From the NCBI GenBank assembly GCA_933228675.1, contig OW121742.1, positions 108,198,440-108,262,439 of the forward strand: 64,000 bases of DNA, in the 5' to 3' direction. Source of the DNA: Stomorhina lunata (lineage: Eukaryota; Arthropoda; Insecta; Diptera; Rhiniidae). The notes under the pieces were generated by a model that saw only the letters and a program-made list of their open reading frames with translations, did no database searches and was not told the DNA's origin. A program made the position numbers and the translations under genes. This document shows, piece by piece, positions 1 through 12,860 of the stretch; the first letter of the stretch is position 1, and each line of letters starts with the position of its first letter.

Positions 1-3000
1 TTTTGAAAAATTTTCTATGAAAACAGAAAATTTTTGAAAAATTTTCTATAAAAATAGAAAATTTTGTAAAAATTTTCTATAAAAATAGAAAATTTTTGAA
101 AAATTTTCTATAAAAATAGAAAATTTTTGAAAAATTTTCTATAAAAATAGAAAAATTTTGAAAAATTTTCTATAAAAATAGAAAATTTTTGAAAAATTTT
201 CTATAAAAATAGAAAATTTTTGAAAAATTTCCTATAAAAATAGAAAATTTTTGAAAAATTTCCTATAAAAATAGAAAATTTTTGAAAAATTTCCTATAAA
301 AATAGAAAATTTTTGAAAAATTTCCTATAAAAATAGAAAATTTTTGAAAAATTTCCTATAAAAATAGAAAATTTTTGAAAAATTTCCTATAAAAATAGAA
401 AATTTTTGAAAAATTTCCTATAAAAATAGAAAATTTTTGAAAAATTTCCTATAAAAATAGAAAATTTTTGAAAAATTTCCTATAAAAATAGAAAATTTTT
501 GAAAAATTTCCTATAAAAATAGAAAATTTTTGAAAAATTTCTATTTTTATAGGAAATTTCTATAAAAATAGAAAATTTTTGAAAAATTTCCTATAAAAAT
601 AGAAAATTTTTGAAAAATTTCCTATAAAAATATTAAATTTTTGAAAAATTTCCTATAAAAATAGAAAATTTTTGAAAAATTTCCTATAAAAATAGAAAAT
701 TTTTGAAAAATTTTCTATAAAAATAGAAAGTTTTTGAAAAATTTCCTATAAAAATAGAAAATTTTTGAAAAATTTCCTATAAAAATATTAAATTTTTGAA
801 AAATTTCCTATAAAAATAGAAAATTTTTGAAAAATTTCCTATAAAAATAGAAAATTTTTGAAAATTTCCTATAAAAATAGAAAATTTTTGAAAAATTTCC
901 TATAAAAATAGAAAATTTTTGAAAAATTTCCTATAAAAATAGAAAATTTTTGAAAAATTTCCTATAAAAATAGAAAATTTTTGAAAAATTTCCTATAAAA
1001 ATAGAAAATTTTTGAAAAATTTCCTATAAAAATAAAAAATTTTTGAAAAATTTCCTATAAAAATAGAAAATTTTTGAAAAATTTCTTATAAAAATAGAAA
1101 ATTTTTGAAAAATTTCCTATAAAAATAGAAAATTTTTGAAAAATTTTCTATAAAAATAGAAAATTTTTGAAAAATTTTCTATAAAAATAAAAATTTTTGA
1201 AAAATTTTCTATCAAAATAGAAACTTTTTGAAAAATTTTCTATAAAAATAGAAAATTTTTGAAAAATTTCCTACAAAAATAGAAAATTTTTGAAAAATTC
1301 CCTATAAAAATAGAAAATTTTTGAAAAATTTCCTATAAAAATAGAAAATTTTTGAAAAATTTCCTATAAAAATAGAAAATTTTTGAAAAATTTCCTATAA
1401 AAATAAAAAATTTTTGAAAGATTTCCTATAAAAATAGAAAATTTTTGAAAAATTTCTTATAAAAATAGAAAATTTTTGAAAAATTTCCTATAAAAATAGA
1501 AAATTTTTGAAAAATTTTCTATAAAAATAGAAAATTTTTGAAAAATTTTCTATAAAAATAAAAATTTTTGAAAAATTTTCTATCAAAATAGAAACTTTTT
1601 GAAAAATTTTCTATAAAAATAGAAAATTTTTGAAAAATTTTCTATAAAAATAGAAAATTTTTGAAAAATTTTCTATAAAAATAAAAAATTTTTGAAAAAT
1701 TTCCTATAAAAATAGAAATATTTTGAAAAATTTTCTATAAAAATAGAAAATTTTTGAAAAATTTTCTATAAAAATAGAAAATTTTTGAAAAATTTTCTAT
1801 AAAAATAGAAAATTTTTGAAAAATTTTCTATAAAAATAGAAAATTTTTGAAAAATTTCCTATAAAAATAGAAAATTTTTGAAAAATTTCCTATAAAAATA
1901 GAAAATTTTTGAAAAATTTCCTATAAAAATAGAAAATTTTTGAAAAATTTTCTGTAAAAATAGAAAATTTTTGAAAAATTTTCTGTAAAAATAGAAAATT
2001 TTTGAAAAATTTTCTATGAAAACAGAAAATTTTTGAAAAATTTTCTATTAAAATAGAAAATTTTGTAAAAATTTTCTATAAAAATAGAAAATTTTTGAAA
2101 AATTTTCTATAAAAATAGAAAATTTTTGAAAAATTTTCTATAAAAATAGAAAATTTTTGAAAAATTTTCTATAAAAATAGAAAATTTTTGAAAAATTTTC
2201 TATAAAAATAGAAAATTTTTGAAAAATTTCCTATAAAAATAGAAAATTTTTGAAAAATTTCCTATAAAAATAGAAAATTTTTGAAAAATTTCCTATAAAA
2301 ATAGAAAATTTTTGAAAAATTTCCTATAAAAATAGAAAATTTTTGAAAAATTTCCTATAAAAATAGAAAATTTTTGAAAAATTTCCTATAAAAATAGAAA
2401 ATTTTTGAAAAATTTCCTATAAAAATAGAAAATTTTTGAAAAATTTCCTATAAAAATAGAAAATTTTTGAAAAATTTCCTATAAAAATAGAAAATTTTTG
2501 AAAAATTTCCTATAAAAATAGAAAATTTTTGAAAAATTTCCTATAAAAATAGAAAATTTTTGAAAAATTTCCTATAAAAATAGAAAATTTTTGAAAAATT
2601 TCTATTTTTATAGGAAATTTCTATAAAAATAGAAAATTTTTGAAAAATTTCCTATAAAAATAGAAAATTTTTGAAAAATTTCCTATAAAAATATTAAATT
2701 TTTGAAAAATTTCCTATAAAAATAGAAAATTTTTGAAAAATTTCCTATAAAAATAGAAAATTTTTGAAAAATTTTCTATAAAAATAGAAAGTTTTTGAAA
2801 AATTTCCTATAAAAATAGAAAATTTTTGAAAAATTTCCTATAAAAATATTAAATTTTTGAAAAATTTCCTATAAAAATAGAAAATTTTTGAAAAATTTCC
2901 TATAAAAATAGAAAATTTTTGAAAAATTTCCTATAAAAATAGAAAGTTTTTGAAAAATTTCCTATAAAAATAGAAAATTTTTGAAAAATTTCCTATAAAA

Positions 3001-6000
3001 ATAGAAAATTTTTGAAAAATTTCCTATAAAAATAGAAAATTTTTGAAAAATTTCCTATAAAAATAGAAAATTTTTGAAAAATTTCCTATAAAAATAGAAA
3101 ATTTTTGAAAAATTTCCTATAAAAATAGAAAATTTTTGAAAAATTTCCTATAAAAATAGAAAATTTTTGAAAAATTTCCTATAAAAATAGAAAATTTTTT
3201 AAAAATTTCCTATAAAAATAGAAAATTTTTTAAAAATTTCCTATAAAAATAGAAAATTTTTGAAAAATTTCCTATAAAAATAGAAAATTTTTGAAAAATT
3301 TCCTATAAAAATAGAAAATTTTTGAAAAATTTCCTATAAAAATAGAAAATTTTTGAAAAATTTCCTATAAAAATAGAAAATTTTAGAAAATTTTTGAAAA
3401 ATTTTCTATAAAAATAAAAATTTTTGAAAAATTTTCTATCAAAATAGAAACTTTTTGAAAAATTTTCTATAAAAATAGAAAATTTTTGAAAAATTTCCTA
3501 CAAAAATAGAAAATTTTTGAAAAATTCCCTATAAAAATAGAAAATTTTTGAAAAATTTCCTATAAAAATAGAAAATTTTTGAAAAATTTCCTATAAAAAT
3601 AGAAAATTTTTGAAAAATTTCCTATAAAAATAAAAAATTTTTGAAAGATTTCCTATAAAAATAGAAAATTTTTGAAAAATTTCTTATAAAAATAGAAAAT
3701 TTTTGAAAAATTTCCTATAAAAATAGAAAATTTTTGAAAAATTTTCTATAAAAATAGAAAATTTTTGAAAAATTTTCTATAAAAATAAAAATTTTTGAAA
3801 AATTTTCTATCAAAATAGAAACTTTTTGAAAAATTTTCTATAAAAATAGAAAATTTTTGAAAAATTTTCTATAAAAATAGAAAATTTTTGAAAAATTTTC
3901 TATAAAAATAAAAAATTTTTGAAAAATTTCCTATAAAAATAGAAATATTTTGAAAAATTTTCTATAAAAATAGAAAATTTTTGAAAAATTTTCTATAAAA
4001 ATAGAAAATTTTTGAAAAATTTTCTATAAAAATAGAAAATTTTTGAAAAATTTTCTATAAAAATAGAAAATTTTTGAAAAATTTCCTATAAAAATAGAAA
4101 ATTTTTGAAAAATTTCCTATAAAAATAGAAAATTTTTGAAAAATTTCCTATAAAAATAGAAAATTTTTGAAAAATTTTCTGTAAAAATAGAAAATTTTTG
4201 AAAAATTTTCTGTAAAAATAGAAAATTTTTGAAAAATTTTCTATGAAAACAGAAAATTTTTGAAAAATTTTCTATTAAAATAGAAAATTTTGTAAAAATT
4301 TTCTATAAAAATAGAAAATTTTTGAAAAATTTTCTATAAAAATAGAAAATTTTTGAAAAATTTTCTATAAAAATAGAAAATTTTTGAAAAATTTTCTATA
4401 AAAATAGAAAATTTTTGAAAAATTTTCTATAAAAATAGAAAATTTTTGAAAAATTTCCTATAAAAATAGAAAATTTTTGAAAAATTTCCTATAAAAATAG
4501 AAAATTTTTGAAAAATTTCCTATAAAAATAGAAAATTTTTGAAAAATTTCCTATAAAAATAGAAAATTTTTGAAAAATTTCCTATAAAAATAGAAAATTT
4601 TTGAAAAATTTCCTATAAAAATAGAAAATTTTTGAAAAATTTCCTATAAAAATAGAAAATTTTTGAAAAATTTCCTATAAAAATAGAAAATTTTTGAAAA
4701 ATTTCCTATAAAAATAGAAAATTTTTGAAAAATTTCCTATAAAAATAGAAAATTTTTGAAAAATTTCCTATAAAAATAGAAAATTTTTGAAAAATTTCCT
4801 ATAAAAATAGAAAATTTTTGAAAAATTTCTATTTTTATAGGAAATTTCTATAAAAATAGAAAATTTTTGAAAAATTTCCTATAAAAATAGAAAATTTTTG
4901 AAAAATTTCCTATAAAAATATTAAATTTTTGAAAAATTTCCTATAAAAATAGAAAATTTTTGAAAAATTTCCTATAAAAATAGAAAATTTTTGAAAAATT
5001 TTCTATAAAAATAGAAAGTTTTTGAAAAATTTCCTATAAAAATAGAAAATTTTTGAAAAATTTCCTATAAAAATATTAAATTTTTGAAAAATTTCCTATA
5101 AAAATAGAAAATTTTTGAAAAATTTCCTATAAAAATAGAAAATTTTTGAAAAATTTCCTATAAAAATAGAAAGTTTTTGAAAAATTTCCTATAAAAATAG
5201 AAAATTTTTGAAAAATTTCCTATGAAAATAGAAAATTTTTGAAAAATTTCCTATAAAAATAGAAAATTTTTGAAAAATTTCCTATAAAAATAGAAAATTT
5301 TTGAAAAATTTCCTATAAAAATAGAAAATTTTTGAAAAATTTCCTATAAAAATAGAAAATTTTTGAAAAATTTCCTATAAAAATAGAAAATTTTTGAAAA
5401 ATTTCCTATAAAAATAGAAAATTTTTGAAAAATTTCCTATAAAAATAGAAAATTTTTTAAAAATTTCCTATAAAAATAGAAAATTTTTGAAAAATTTCCT
5501 ATAAAAATAGAAAATTTTTGAAAAATTTCCTATAAAAATAGAAAATTTTTGAAAAATTTCCTATAAAAATAGAAAATTTTTGAAAAATTTCCTATAAAAA
5601 TAGAAAATTTTTGAAAAATTTCTATTTTTATAGGAAATTTCTATAAAAATAGAAAATTTTTGAAAAATTTCCTATAAAAATAGAAAATTTTTGAAAAATT
5701 TCCTATAAAAATAGAAAATTTTTGAAAAATTTCCTATAAAAATAGAAAATTTTTGAAAAATTTCCTATAAAAATAGAACATTTTTGAAAAATTTCCTATA
5801 AAAATAGAACATTTTTGAAAAATTTCCTATAAAAATAGAAAATTTTTGAAAAATTTCCTACAAAAATAGAAAATTTTTGAAAAATTCCCTATAAAAATAG
5901 AAAATTTTTGAAAAATTTCCTATAAAAATAGAAAATTTTTGAAAAATTTCCTATAAAAATAGAAAATTTTTGAAAAATTTCCTATAAAAATAAAAAATTT

Positions 6001-9000
6001 TTGAAAAATTTCCTATAAAAATAGAAAATTTTTGAAAAATTTCTTATAAAAATAGAAAATTTTTGAAAAATTTCCTATAAAAATAGAAAATTTTTGAAAA
6101 ATTTTCTATAAAAATAGAAAATTTTTGAAAAATTTTCTATAAAAATAAAAATTTTTGAAAAATTTTCTATAAAAATAGAAACTTTTTGAAAAATTTTCTA
6201 TAAAAATAGAAAATTTTTGAAAAATTTTCTATAAAAATAGAAAATTTTTGAAAAATTTTCTATAAAAATAGAAAATTTTTGAAAAATTTTCTATAAAAAT
6301 AAAAAATTTTTGAAAAATTTTCTATAAAAATAGAAAATTTTTGAAAAATTTTCTATAAAAATAAAAAATTTTTGAAAAATTTCCTATAAAAATAGAAATA
6401 TTTTGAAAAATTTTCTATAAAAATAGAAAATTTTTGAAAAATTTTCTATAAAAATAGAAAATTTTTGAAAAATTTCCTATAAAAATAGAAAATTTTTGAA
6501 AAATTTTCTATAAAAATAGAAAATTTTTGAAAAATTTTCTATAAAAATAGAAAATTTTTGAAAAATTTCCTATAAAAATAGAAAATTTTTGAAAAATTTC
6601 CTATAAAAATAGAAAATTTTTGAAAAATTTTCTGTAAAAATAGAAAATTTTTGAAAAATTTTCTGTAAAAATAGAAAATTTTTGAAAAATTTTCTATAAA
6701 AACAGAAAATTTTTGAAAAATTTTCTATAAAAATAGAAAATTTTGTAAAAATTTTCTATAAAAATAGAAAATTTTGTAAAAATTTTCTATAAAAATAGAA
6801 AATTTTGTAAAAATTTTCTATAAAAATAGAAAATTTTGTAAAAATTTTCTATAAAAATAGAAAATTTTTGAAAAATTTTCTATAAAAATAGAAAATTTTT
6901 GAAAAATTTTCTATAAAAATAGAAAATTTTTGAAAAATTTTCTATAAAAATAGAAAATTTTTGAAAAATTTCCTATAAAAATAGAAAATTTTTGAAAAAT
7001 TTTCTATAAAAATAGAAAATTTTTGAAAAATTTTCTATAAAAATAGAAAATTTTTGAAAAATTTTCTATAAAAATAGAAAATTTTTGAAAAATTTTCTAT
7101 AAAAATAGAAAATTTTTGAAAAATTTTCTATAAAAATAGAAAATTTTTGAAAAATTTTCTATAAAAATAGAAAATTTTTGAAAAATTTTCTATAAAAATA
7201 GAAAATTTTTGAAAAATTTTCTATAAAAATAGAAAATTTTTGAAAAATTTTCTATAAAAATAGAAAATTTTTGAAAAATTTTCTATAAAAATAGAAAATT
7301 TTTGAAAAATTTTCTATAAAAATAGAAAATTTTTGAAAAATTTTCTATAAAAATAGAAAATTTTTGAAAAATTTTCTATAAAAATAGAAAATTTTTGAAA
7401 AATTTTCTATAAAAATAGAAAATTTTTGAAAAATTTTCTATAAAAATAGAAAATTTTTGAAAAATTTTCTATAAAAATAGAAAATTTTTGAAAAATTTTC
7501 TATAAAAATAGAAAATTTTTGAAAAATTTTCTATAAAAATAGAAAATTTTTGAAAAATTTTCTATAAAAATAGAAAATTTTTGAAAAATTTTCTATAAAA
7601 ATAGAAAATTTTTGAAAAATTTTCTATAAAAATAGAAAATTTTTGAAAAATTTTCTATAAAAATAGAAAATTTTTGAAAAATTTTCTATAAAAATAGAAA
7701 ATTTTTGAAAAATTTTCTATAAAAATAGAAAATTTTTGAAAAATTTTCTATAAAAATAGAAAATTTTTGAAAAATTTTCTATAAAAATAGAAAATTTTTG
7801 AAAAATTTTCTATAAAAATAGAAAATTTTTGAAAAATTTTCTATAAAAATAGAAAATTTTTGAAAAATTTTCTATAAAAATAGAAAATTTTTGAAAAATG
7901 TTCTATAAAAATAGAAAATTTTTGAAAAATGTTCTATAAAAATAGAAAATTTTTGAAAAATTTTCTATAAAAATAGAAAATTTTTGAAAAATTTTCTATA
8001 AAAATAGAAAATTTTTGAAAAATTTTCTATAAAAATAGAAAATTTTTGAAAAATTTTCTATAAAAATAGAAAATTTTTGAAAAATTTTCTATAAAAATAG
8101 AAAATTTTTGAAAAATTGTCTATAAAAATAAAAAATTTTTGAAAAATTTTCTATAAAAATAGAAAATTTTTGAAAAATTTTCTATAAAAACAGAAAAATT
8201 TTGAAAAATTTTCTATAAAAATAGAAAATTTTTGAAAAATTTTCTATAAAAATAGAAAATTTTTGAAAAAATTTCTATAAAAATAGAAAATTTTTGAAAA
8301 ATTTTCTATAAAAATAGAAAATTTTTGAAAAATTTTCTATAAAAATAGAAAATTTTTGAAAAATTTTCTATAAAAATAGAAAATTTTTGAAAAATTTTCT
8401 ATAAAAATAGAAAATTTTTGAAAAATTTTCTATAAAAATAGAAAATTTTTGAAAAATTTTCTATAAAAATAGAAAATTTTTGAAAAATTTTCTATAAAAA
8501 TAGAAAATTTTTGAAAAATTTTCTATAAAAATAGAAAATTTTTGAAAAATTTTCTATAAAAATAGAAAATTTTTGAAAAATTTTCTATAAAAATAGAAAA
8601 TTTTTGAAAAATTTTCTATAAAAATAGAAAATTTTTGAAAAATTTTCTATAAAAATAGAAAATTTTTGAAAAATTTTCTATAAAAATAGAAAATTTTTGA
8701 AAAATTTTCTATAAAAATAGAAAATTTTTGAAAAATTTTCTATAAAAATAGAAAATTTTTGAAAAATTTTCTATAAAAATAGAAAATTTTTGAAAAATTT
8801 TCTATAAAAATAGAAAATTTTTGAAAAATTTTCTATAAAAATAGAAAATTTTTGAAAAATTTTCTATAAAAATAGAAAATTTTTGAAAAATTTTCTATAA
8901 AAATAGAAAATTTTTGAAAAATTTTCTATAAAAATAGAAAATTTTTGAAAAATTTTCTATAAAAATAGAAAATTTTTGAAAAATTTTCTATAAAAATAGA

Positions 9001-9480
9001 AAATTTTTGAAAAATTTTCTATAAAAATAGAAAATTTTTGAAAAATTTTCTATAAAAATAGAAAATTTTTGAAAAATTTTCTATAAAAATAGATAATTTT
9101 TGAAAAATTTTCTATAAAAATAGAAAATTTTTGAAAAATTTCATATAAAAGTAGAAAATCTTTGAAATTTTTTTATAAAAATAGAACATTTTTGAAAAAT
9201 TTCCTACAAAAAACAGAAAAAAAAAATTCGATAATGGAAGAAAATTTTAGAAAAATTTCCTATAAAAATATAAATTTTTTTAAAAATTTTCTATAATGAA
9301 AGAAAATTTTTAAAAATTTCCTATAAAAATAAGAAAATTTTGAAAAATTTTCTACAAAAATTAAAAAATTTTTGAAAGATTTTTTATAAAAAATATAATT
9401 TTTTTTAAAATATCCTATAAAAATAGAAAATAGAATTTCCTATAAAAATAGAAAATTTTTCAAAAATTTCCTATAAAAAT
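1..9480 (+). repeat. Family A 31-bp minisatellite array (forward), about 9.5 kb
   Basis: Tandem array of a 31-bp unit, roughly 300 copies. The unit is a CCTATAAAAATAG-type block (or TCTATAAAAATAG) followed by AAAATTTTTGAAAAATTT. The period was checked by position: successive TTTTTG marks at 2407 and 2438. The left 6.7 kb uses mixed CCTAT/TCTAT monomers in a higher-order pattern. About 6880-9130 is a very homogeneous TCTAT version. After 9130 the copies decay (GATAATGG and CTATAATG variants) and the array fades by about 9600. No coding potential: it is open only because the repeat lacks stops in some frames. Confidence 0.95.
15..6693 (+). repeat. Higher-order repeat (three tandem copies) inside the family A array
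   Basis: A marker monomer with CTATGAAAACAG occurs at 15, 2014 and 4241, and its variant CTATAAAAACAG at 6694, giving three units of about 1999, 2227 and 2453 bp. Each unit repeats the same series of variant monomers: an internal flip (CTATTTTTATAGGAAATTTC) at 541, 2602, 4829 and again 5622; ATATTAAA variants; CAAAATAGAAAC variants in the first two; a GAAATATTTTG variant; CTGTAAAAATAG variants at the end. The units differ by small monomer insertions or deletions. This is the pattern expected from unequal exchange of multi-monomer blocks. Confidence 0.85.
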
Positions 9481-9599
9481 AAAAAATTTTAAAAAATTTC
9501 TTTTAAAAACAAAGATATTTTGTTAAAAATTTCGTTTAAAAATAAAAATTATTAAAAAATTTCCTATAAAATTTCCAAAGTTATAGGAAATTTTTTTAA

Positions 9600-11490
9600 A
9601 TTTGCTTGTAAAATAAAATATATTTGAAAAATTTAATTTTTAAATATTTTACTTCCTTATTTTAATTCAAATCGCATTTTTTCTCTTCAAACCAAATTAT
9701 CTTTAATGTTCATTATTTAACTGGACATTGGTCTTTTCTAATCTCTTCGTAGAAACCAGAAGCCGTCGTTCGGTATAATCATAAAATAAATTATCAGAAT
9801 TTGAACTAAATACATAAATAAATATTCCCACTTGATAATTTGAAATACGATTTAAGAACGAGACCAATCGACAAAAAGAACATGTAAAAATTTACACATG
9901 AAGCCGTCAGACGTTTCAAATCAATTTTAATTAAATTACTTGATAATAATGAGGGCAATAAGCAAAAATTATACAAAATTTATTACAGAATAATTACAGA
10001 CATTGAAACATATGAAAAGTTAAATATTTTGTCTGAAATTAGATAAGAATTTCTCAAATAGGTTTGAAATAATATTTGTTTATACGTTTTGTGAAAAAAG
10101 TGGTTATCTCTATGACCCTGAATATAAAAATAATAAATATTGTTAGTATTATCAATCATTTAGGGGAAATTAGTTGATAAATAAAGGTACACTTGGAGCA
10201 ATTTATAGATAGAATTTGTTAAAATCATTTATTTTATATACATACTGTGACTTTTATTATTTTTTTGCGATAATAAAGTTTTATTCCCCCTTTATTCTTC
10301 TATATTGACCCAAAAAGCCTTTTTACTTTAACAAAAATTTATTATTCAATTTTTATCAATTAATCACAATCAATTGTCTTTAAAAAAAAAAAAAATATTT
10401 TCATATTTTTATTATTTTATTAATGGAAATTTTTTCCCATATTTTTATTAGAATGAAAAAAAAGCAAGTGATTTAAATATCACAATTCATTATATTCAAA
10501 GACTTTGGAAAAAGTTCAAGATAAGCAGCTGAACACAAACACTCGGTTCATTTATTATATCATAAATATACAATTATACAAATTATTCTCTGATTCAAGG
10601 GAAAAAATCACTTTGAAACTTTATTTGATTTCTAAAAATGAAAATTCGTTTGAAGTAAAAAATACTTGAATTAGTATTTTTACGAGAGCCGCCTTTTTAT
10701 TACTTTCAATTAACGCCGTTTATAAAATTCTGAAGGCGTCGAACTCTGTTACTTAACGGTAACCTAACATTTCCATTATTGTTTACAGGGGGAGAGCTAC
10801 GATTACAGTAAACACTGCAGCAGCTGTTATTTAACAGTAGCCGTAACATTTCCGTTATTGTTTGGGGCAAGAGAGAACAGTAACATTTCCAAATTCAAGT
10901 ATTGCCATTAAGATTCCACTTTGAATTGTGGGTAGTTTGTAAAGTATTCAAAATTCATATAAAAAAAAATAATAATAAAAATTTAAAAAATTTAACCAAG
11001 TTTTAGAATAAAAAGTTATTTTCCTTTAATGAAAATAGAAAATCTAAATAAACTTGAGCCTCTAAAATTAAACAAAATTAAAAATTTGTTTAAAAAAGTT
11101 GGCGTAAAAATATAATAAACTCAAGAAATTTATTTTAAGAATTATAAAAAATTTATTAAAACATGTGGTTATTAAATTTTCATTTCGAAAATTGAATAAT
11201 TTTCTATTGTTTTATTTTTGTTTCTAAATATCATGACTCAACATAATTAAATAATAATAATTCATATGAGAATACTATATTTAAATTAATCATGAGGATA
11301 TAGAATGAATAAAAAAGTACTAATAGACTTTGAACAACAAAATTAATTTGTTTATATTTAGATGAGAATTAACTATGAACCACTTAACTAAAATATGACA
11401 AACTTTATAAATATTTGAATATATTTATACATATGTACATCTACATTTAATCCACAAAAATACAAAAAAACCCATAGTAATATAAAAAAT
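9600..11490. other. Unique AT-rich spacer, no gene seen
   Basis: No open frame with plausible protein composition and no RNA gene seen. The stretch contains scattered slightly GC-richer words (about 9720-9930 and 10680-10935), then returns to AT-rich DNA before the next satellite. Its right part includes copy 1 of a diverged duplication that recurs near 13.7-14.1 kb. Confidence 0.6.
10500..10935 (+). repeat. Diverged duplicated element, copy 1
   Basis: Shares ordered blocks with 13680-14130: GTTCAAGATA, CAGCTG, TATACAAATTA, GCCGCCTTTTTATTA, CGCCGTT, a TTGTTTAC...ATTACAGTAA segment, ATTTAACAG followed by GTAACATTTC, and TTGCCAT near the end. The spacing between blocks is similar. It is GC-richer than its surroundings. 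A weak stem (ACGCC with GGCGT, 10712-10740) sits where copy 2 has a perfect 8-bp stem. Function unknown; it could be a degenerate transposon piece or a conserved regulatory or RNA element. Confidence 0.55.
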
Positions 11491-12860
11491 TTCTAACAAA
11501 ATAGGAATTTTTTTTTGAAAAATTTAACATAAAAACAAGAAATTCTTGAAAAATTTTCTATTAAAATAGAAAATTTTTGCCAAATTTCCTATAAAAATAA
11601 AAAAAAAAAAATAAAAAACTTCTTATAGAAATAAGAAATTTTTGAAAAACTTCCTATAAAAATTTTTTGAAAATTTTCCTTTAAAAATAAGAAATTTTTG
11701 AGAAATTTCCTATAAAAATAAGATATTTTTGAAAAAATTCCTATAAAAATATGAAATTTTTGAAAAATTTCTTATAATAATAGGAAATTTTTGAAAAATT
11801 TCCTAAAAAAATACGAAATTTTTGAAAAGTTTCCTTTAAAATTATAAATTTTTGAAAAATTTCCTATAAAAATAAGAAATTTTTGAAAAATTTCCTATAA
11901 AAATAAGAAATTTTTGAAAAATTTCCTATAAAAATTAGAAATTTTTGAAAAATTTCCTATAAAAATTAGAAATTTTTGAAAAATTTCCTTTAAAAATAAG
12001 AAATTTTTGAAAAATTTCCTATAAAAATAAGAAATTTTTGAAAAATTTCCTATAAAAATAAGAAATTTTTGAAATTTTTTCAATAAAAATAAGAAATTTT
12101 TCAAAGATTTCTTATGAAAATAAAAAAAAAAATTTGAAAATTTTTTTTAAAAATATTCTACCAAATAAGAAATTATAAAAAAAAGAAATTTTTGAAAAAT
12201 TCCCTATAAAAGTAAGAAATTTTGTAAAGTTTCCTATAAAAATAAAAAATATTTGAAAATTTTTCTATAAAAATAGGAAATTTTTGAAAAATTTTATAAA
12301 AAAAATAAAAGGTTTCTATAAAAATAAGAAATTTTTAAAAAATTTTAAAATAAGAAATTTTTTAAAAATGTTAAAATAAGAAATTTTTTAAAAATGTTAA
12401 AATAAGAAATTTTTTAAAAATTTTAAAATAAGAAATTTTTCAAAAATGTCTTTTTTGGAAAATTTTGTACAAAAATAAAAGTTTTCTACAAAAATAAGAT
12501 ATTTTTGAAATTCTTGAAAATTTTCCTATAAATAAAGACATCTGTGAAAAATTTAATATGAAAATTAGATATTTTTAATAAAAAGAAATTTTTAAAAAAA
12601 TTTCTTATAAAAATAAGAAATTTTTGAAAAATTTCTTTAAAAAATAATAAATTTTTTAAAAATTTCCTATAAAAATAAGACATTTTTGAAAAATTTCTAA
12701 TAAAAATAGGAAATTCTTAAAAGATTTCCTATAAAAATAAGAAATGTTTTGAAAAATTTCTGTTAAAATTAAGAAAGTGAGAAACTTTTGAAAAAATTCT
12801 TTTAAAACTTAGAATTTTTTTTAAAATTTCTTTTAAAATTAAGAAATATTTACCACAAAA
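11491..12860 (+). repeat. Degenerate family A array (forward)
   Basis: About 44 unit lengths of diverged copies of the 31-bp unit, mostly in an AAAATAAGAAATTTTTGAAAA form (TAAG rather than TAGA). The copies carry many indels, so the period is irregular. It is much more diverged than the 1-9 kb array and presumably older. Apparent minus-strand reading frames with repeating F/K/I/Y residues are just translations of the repeat. Confidence 0.85.
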
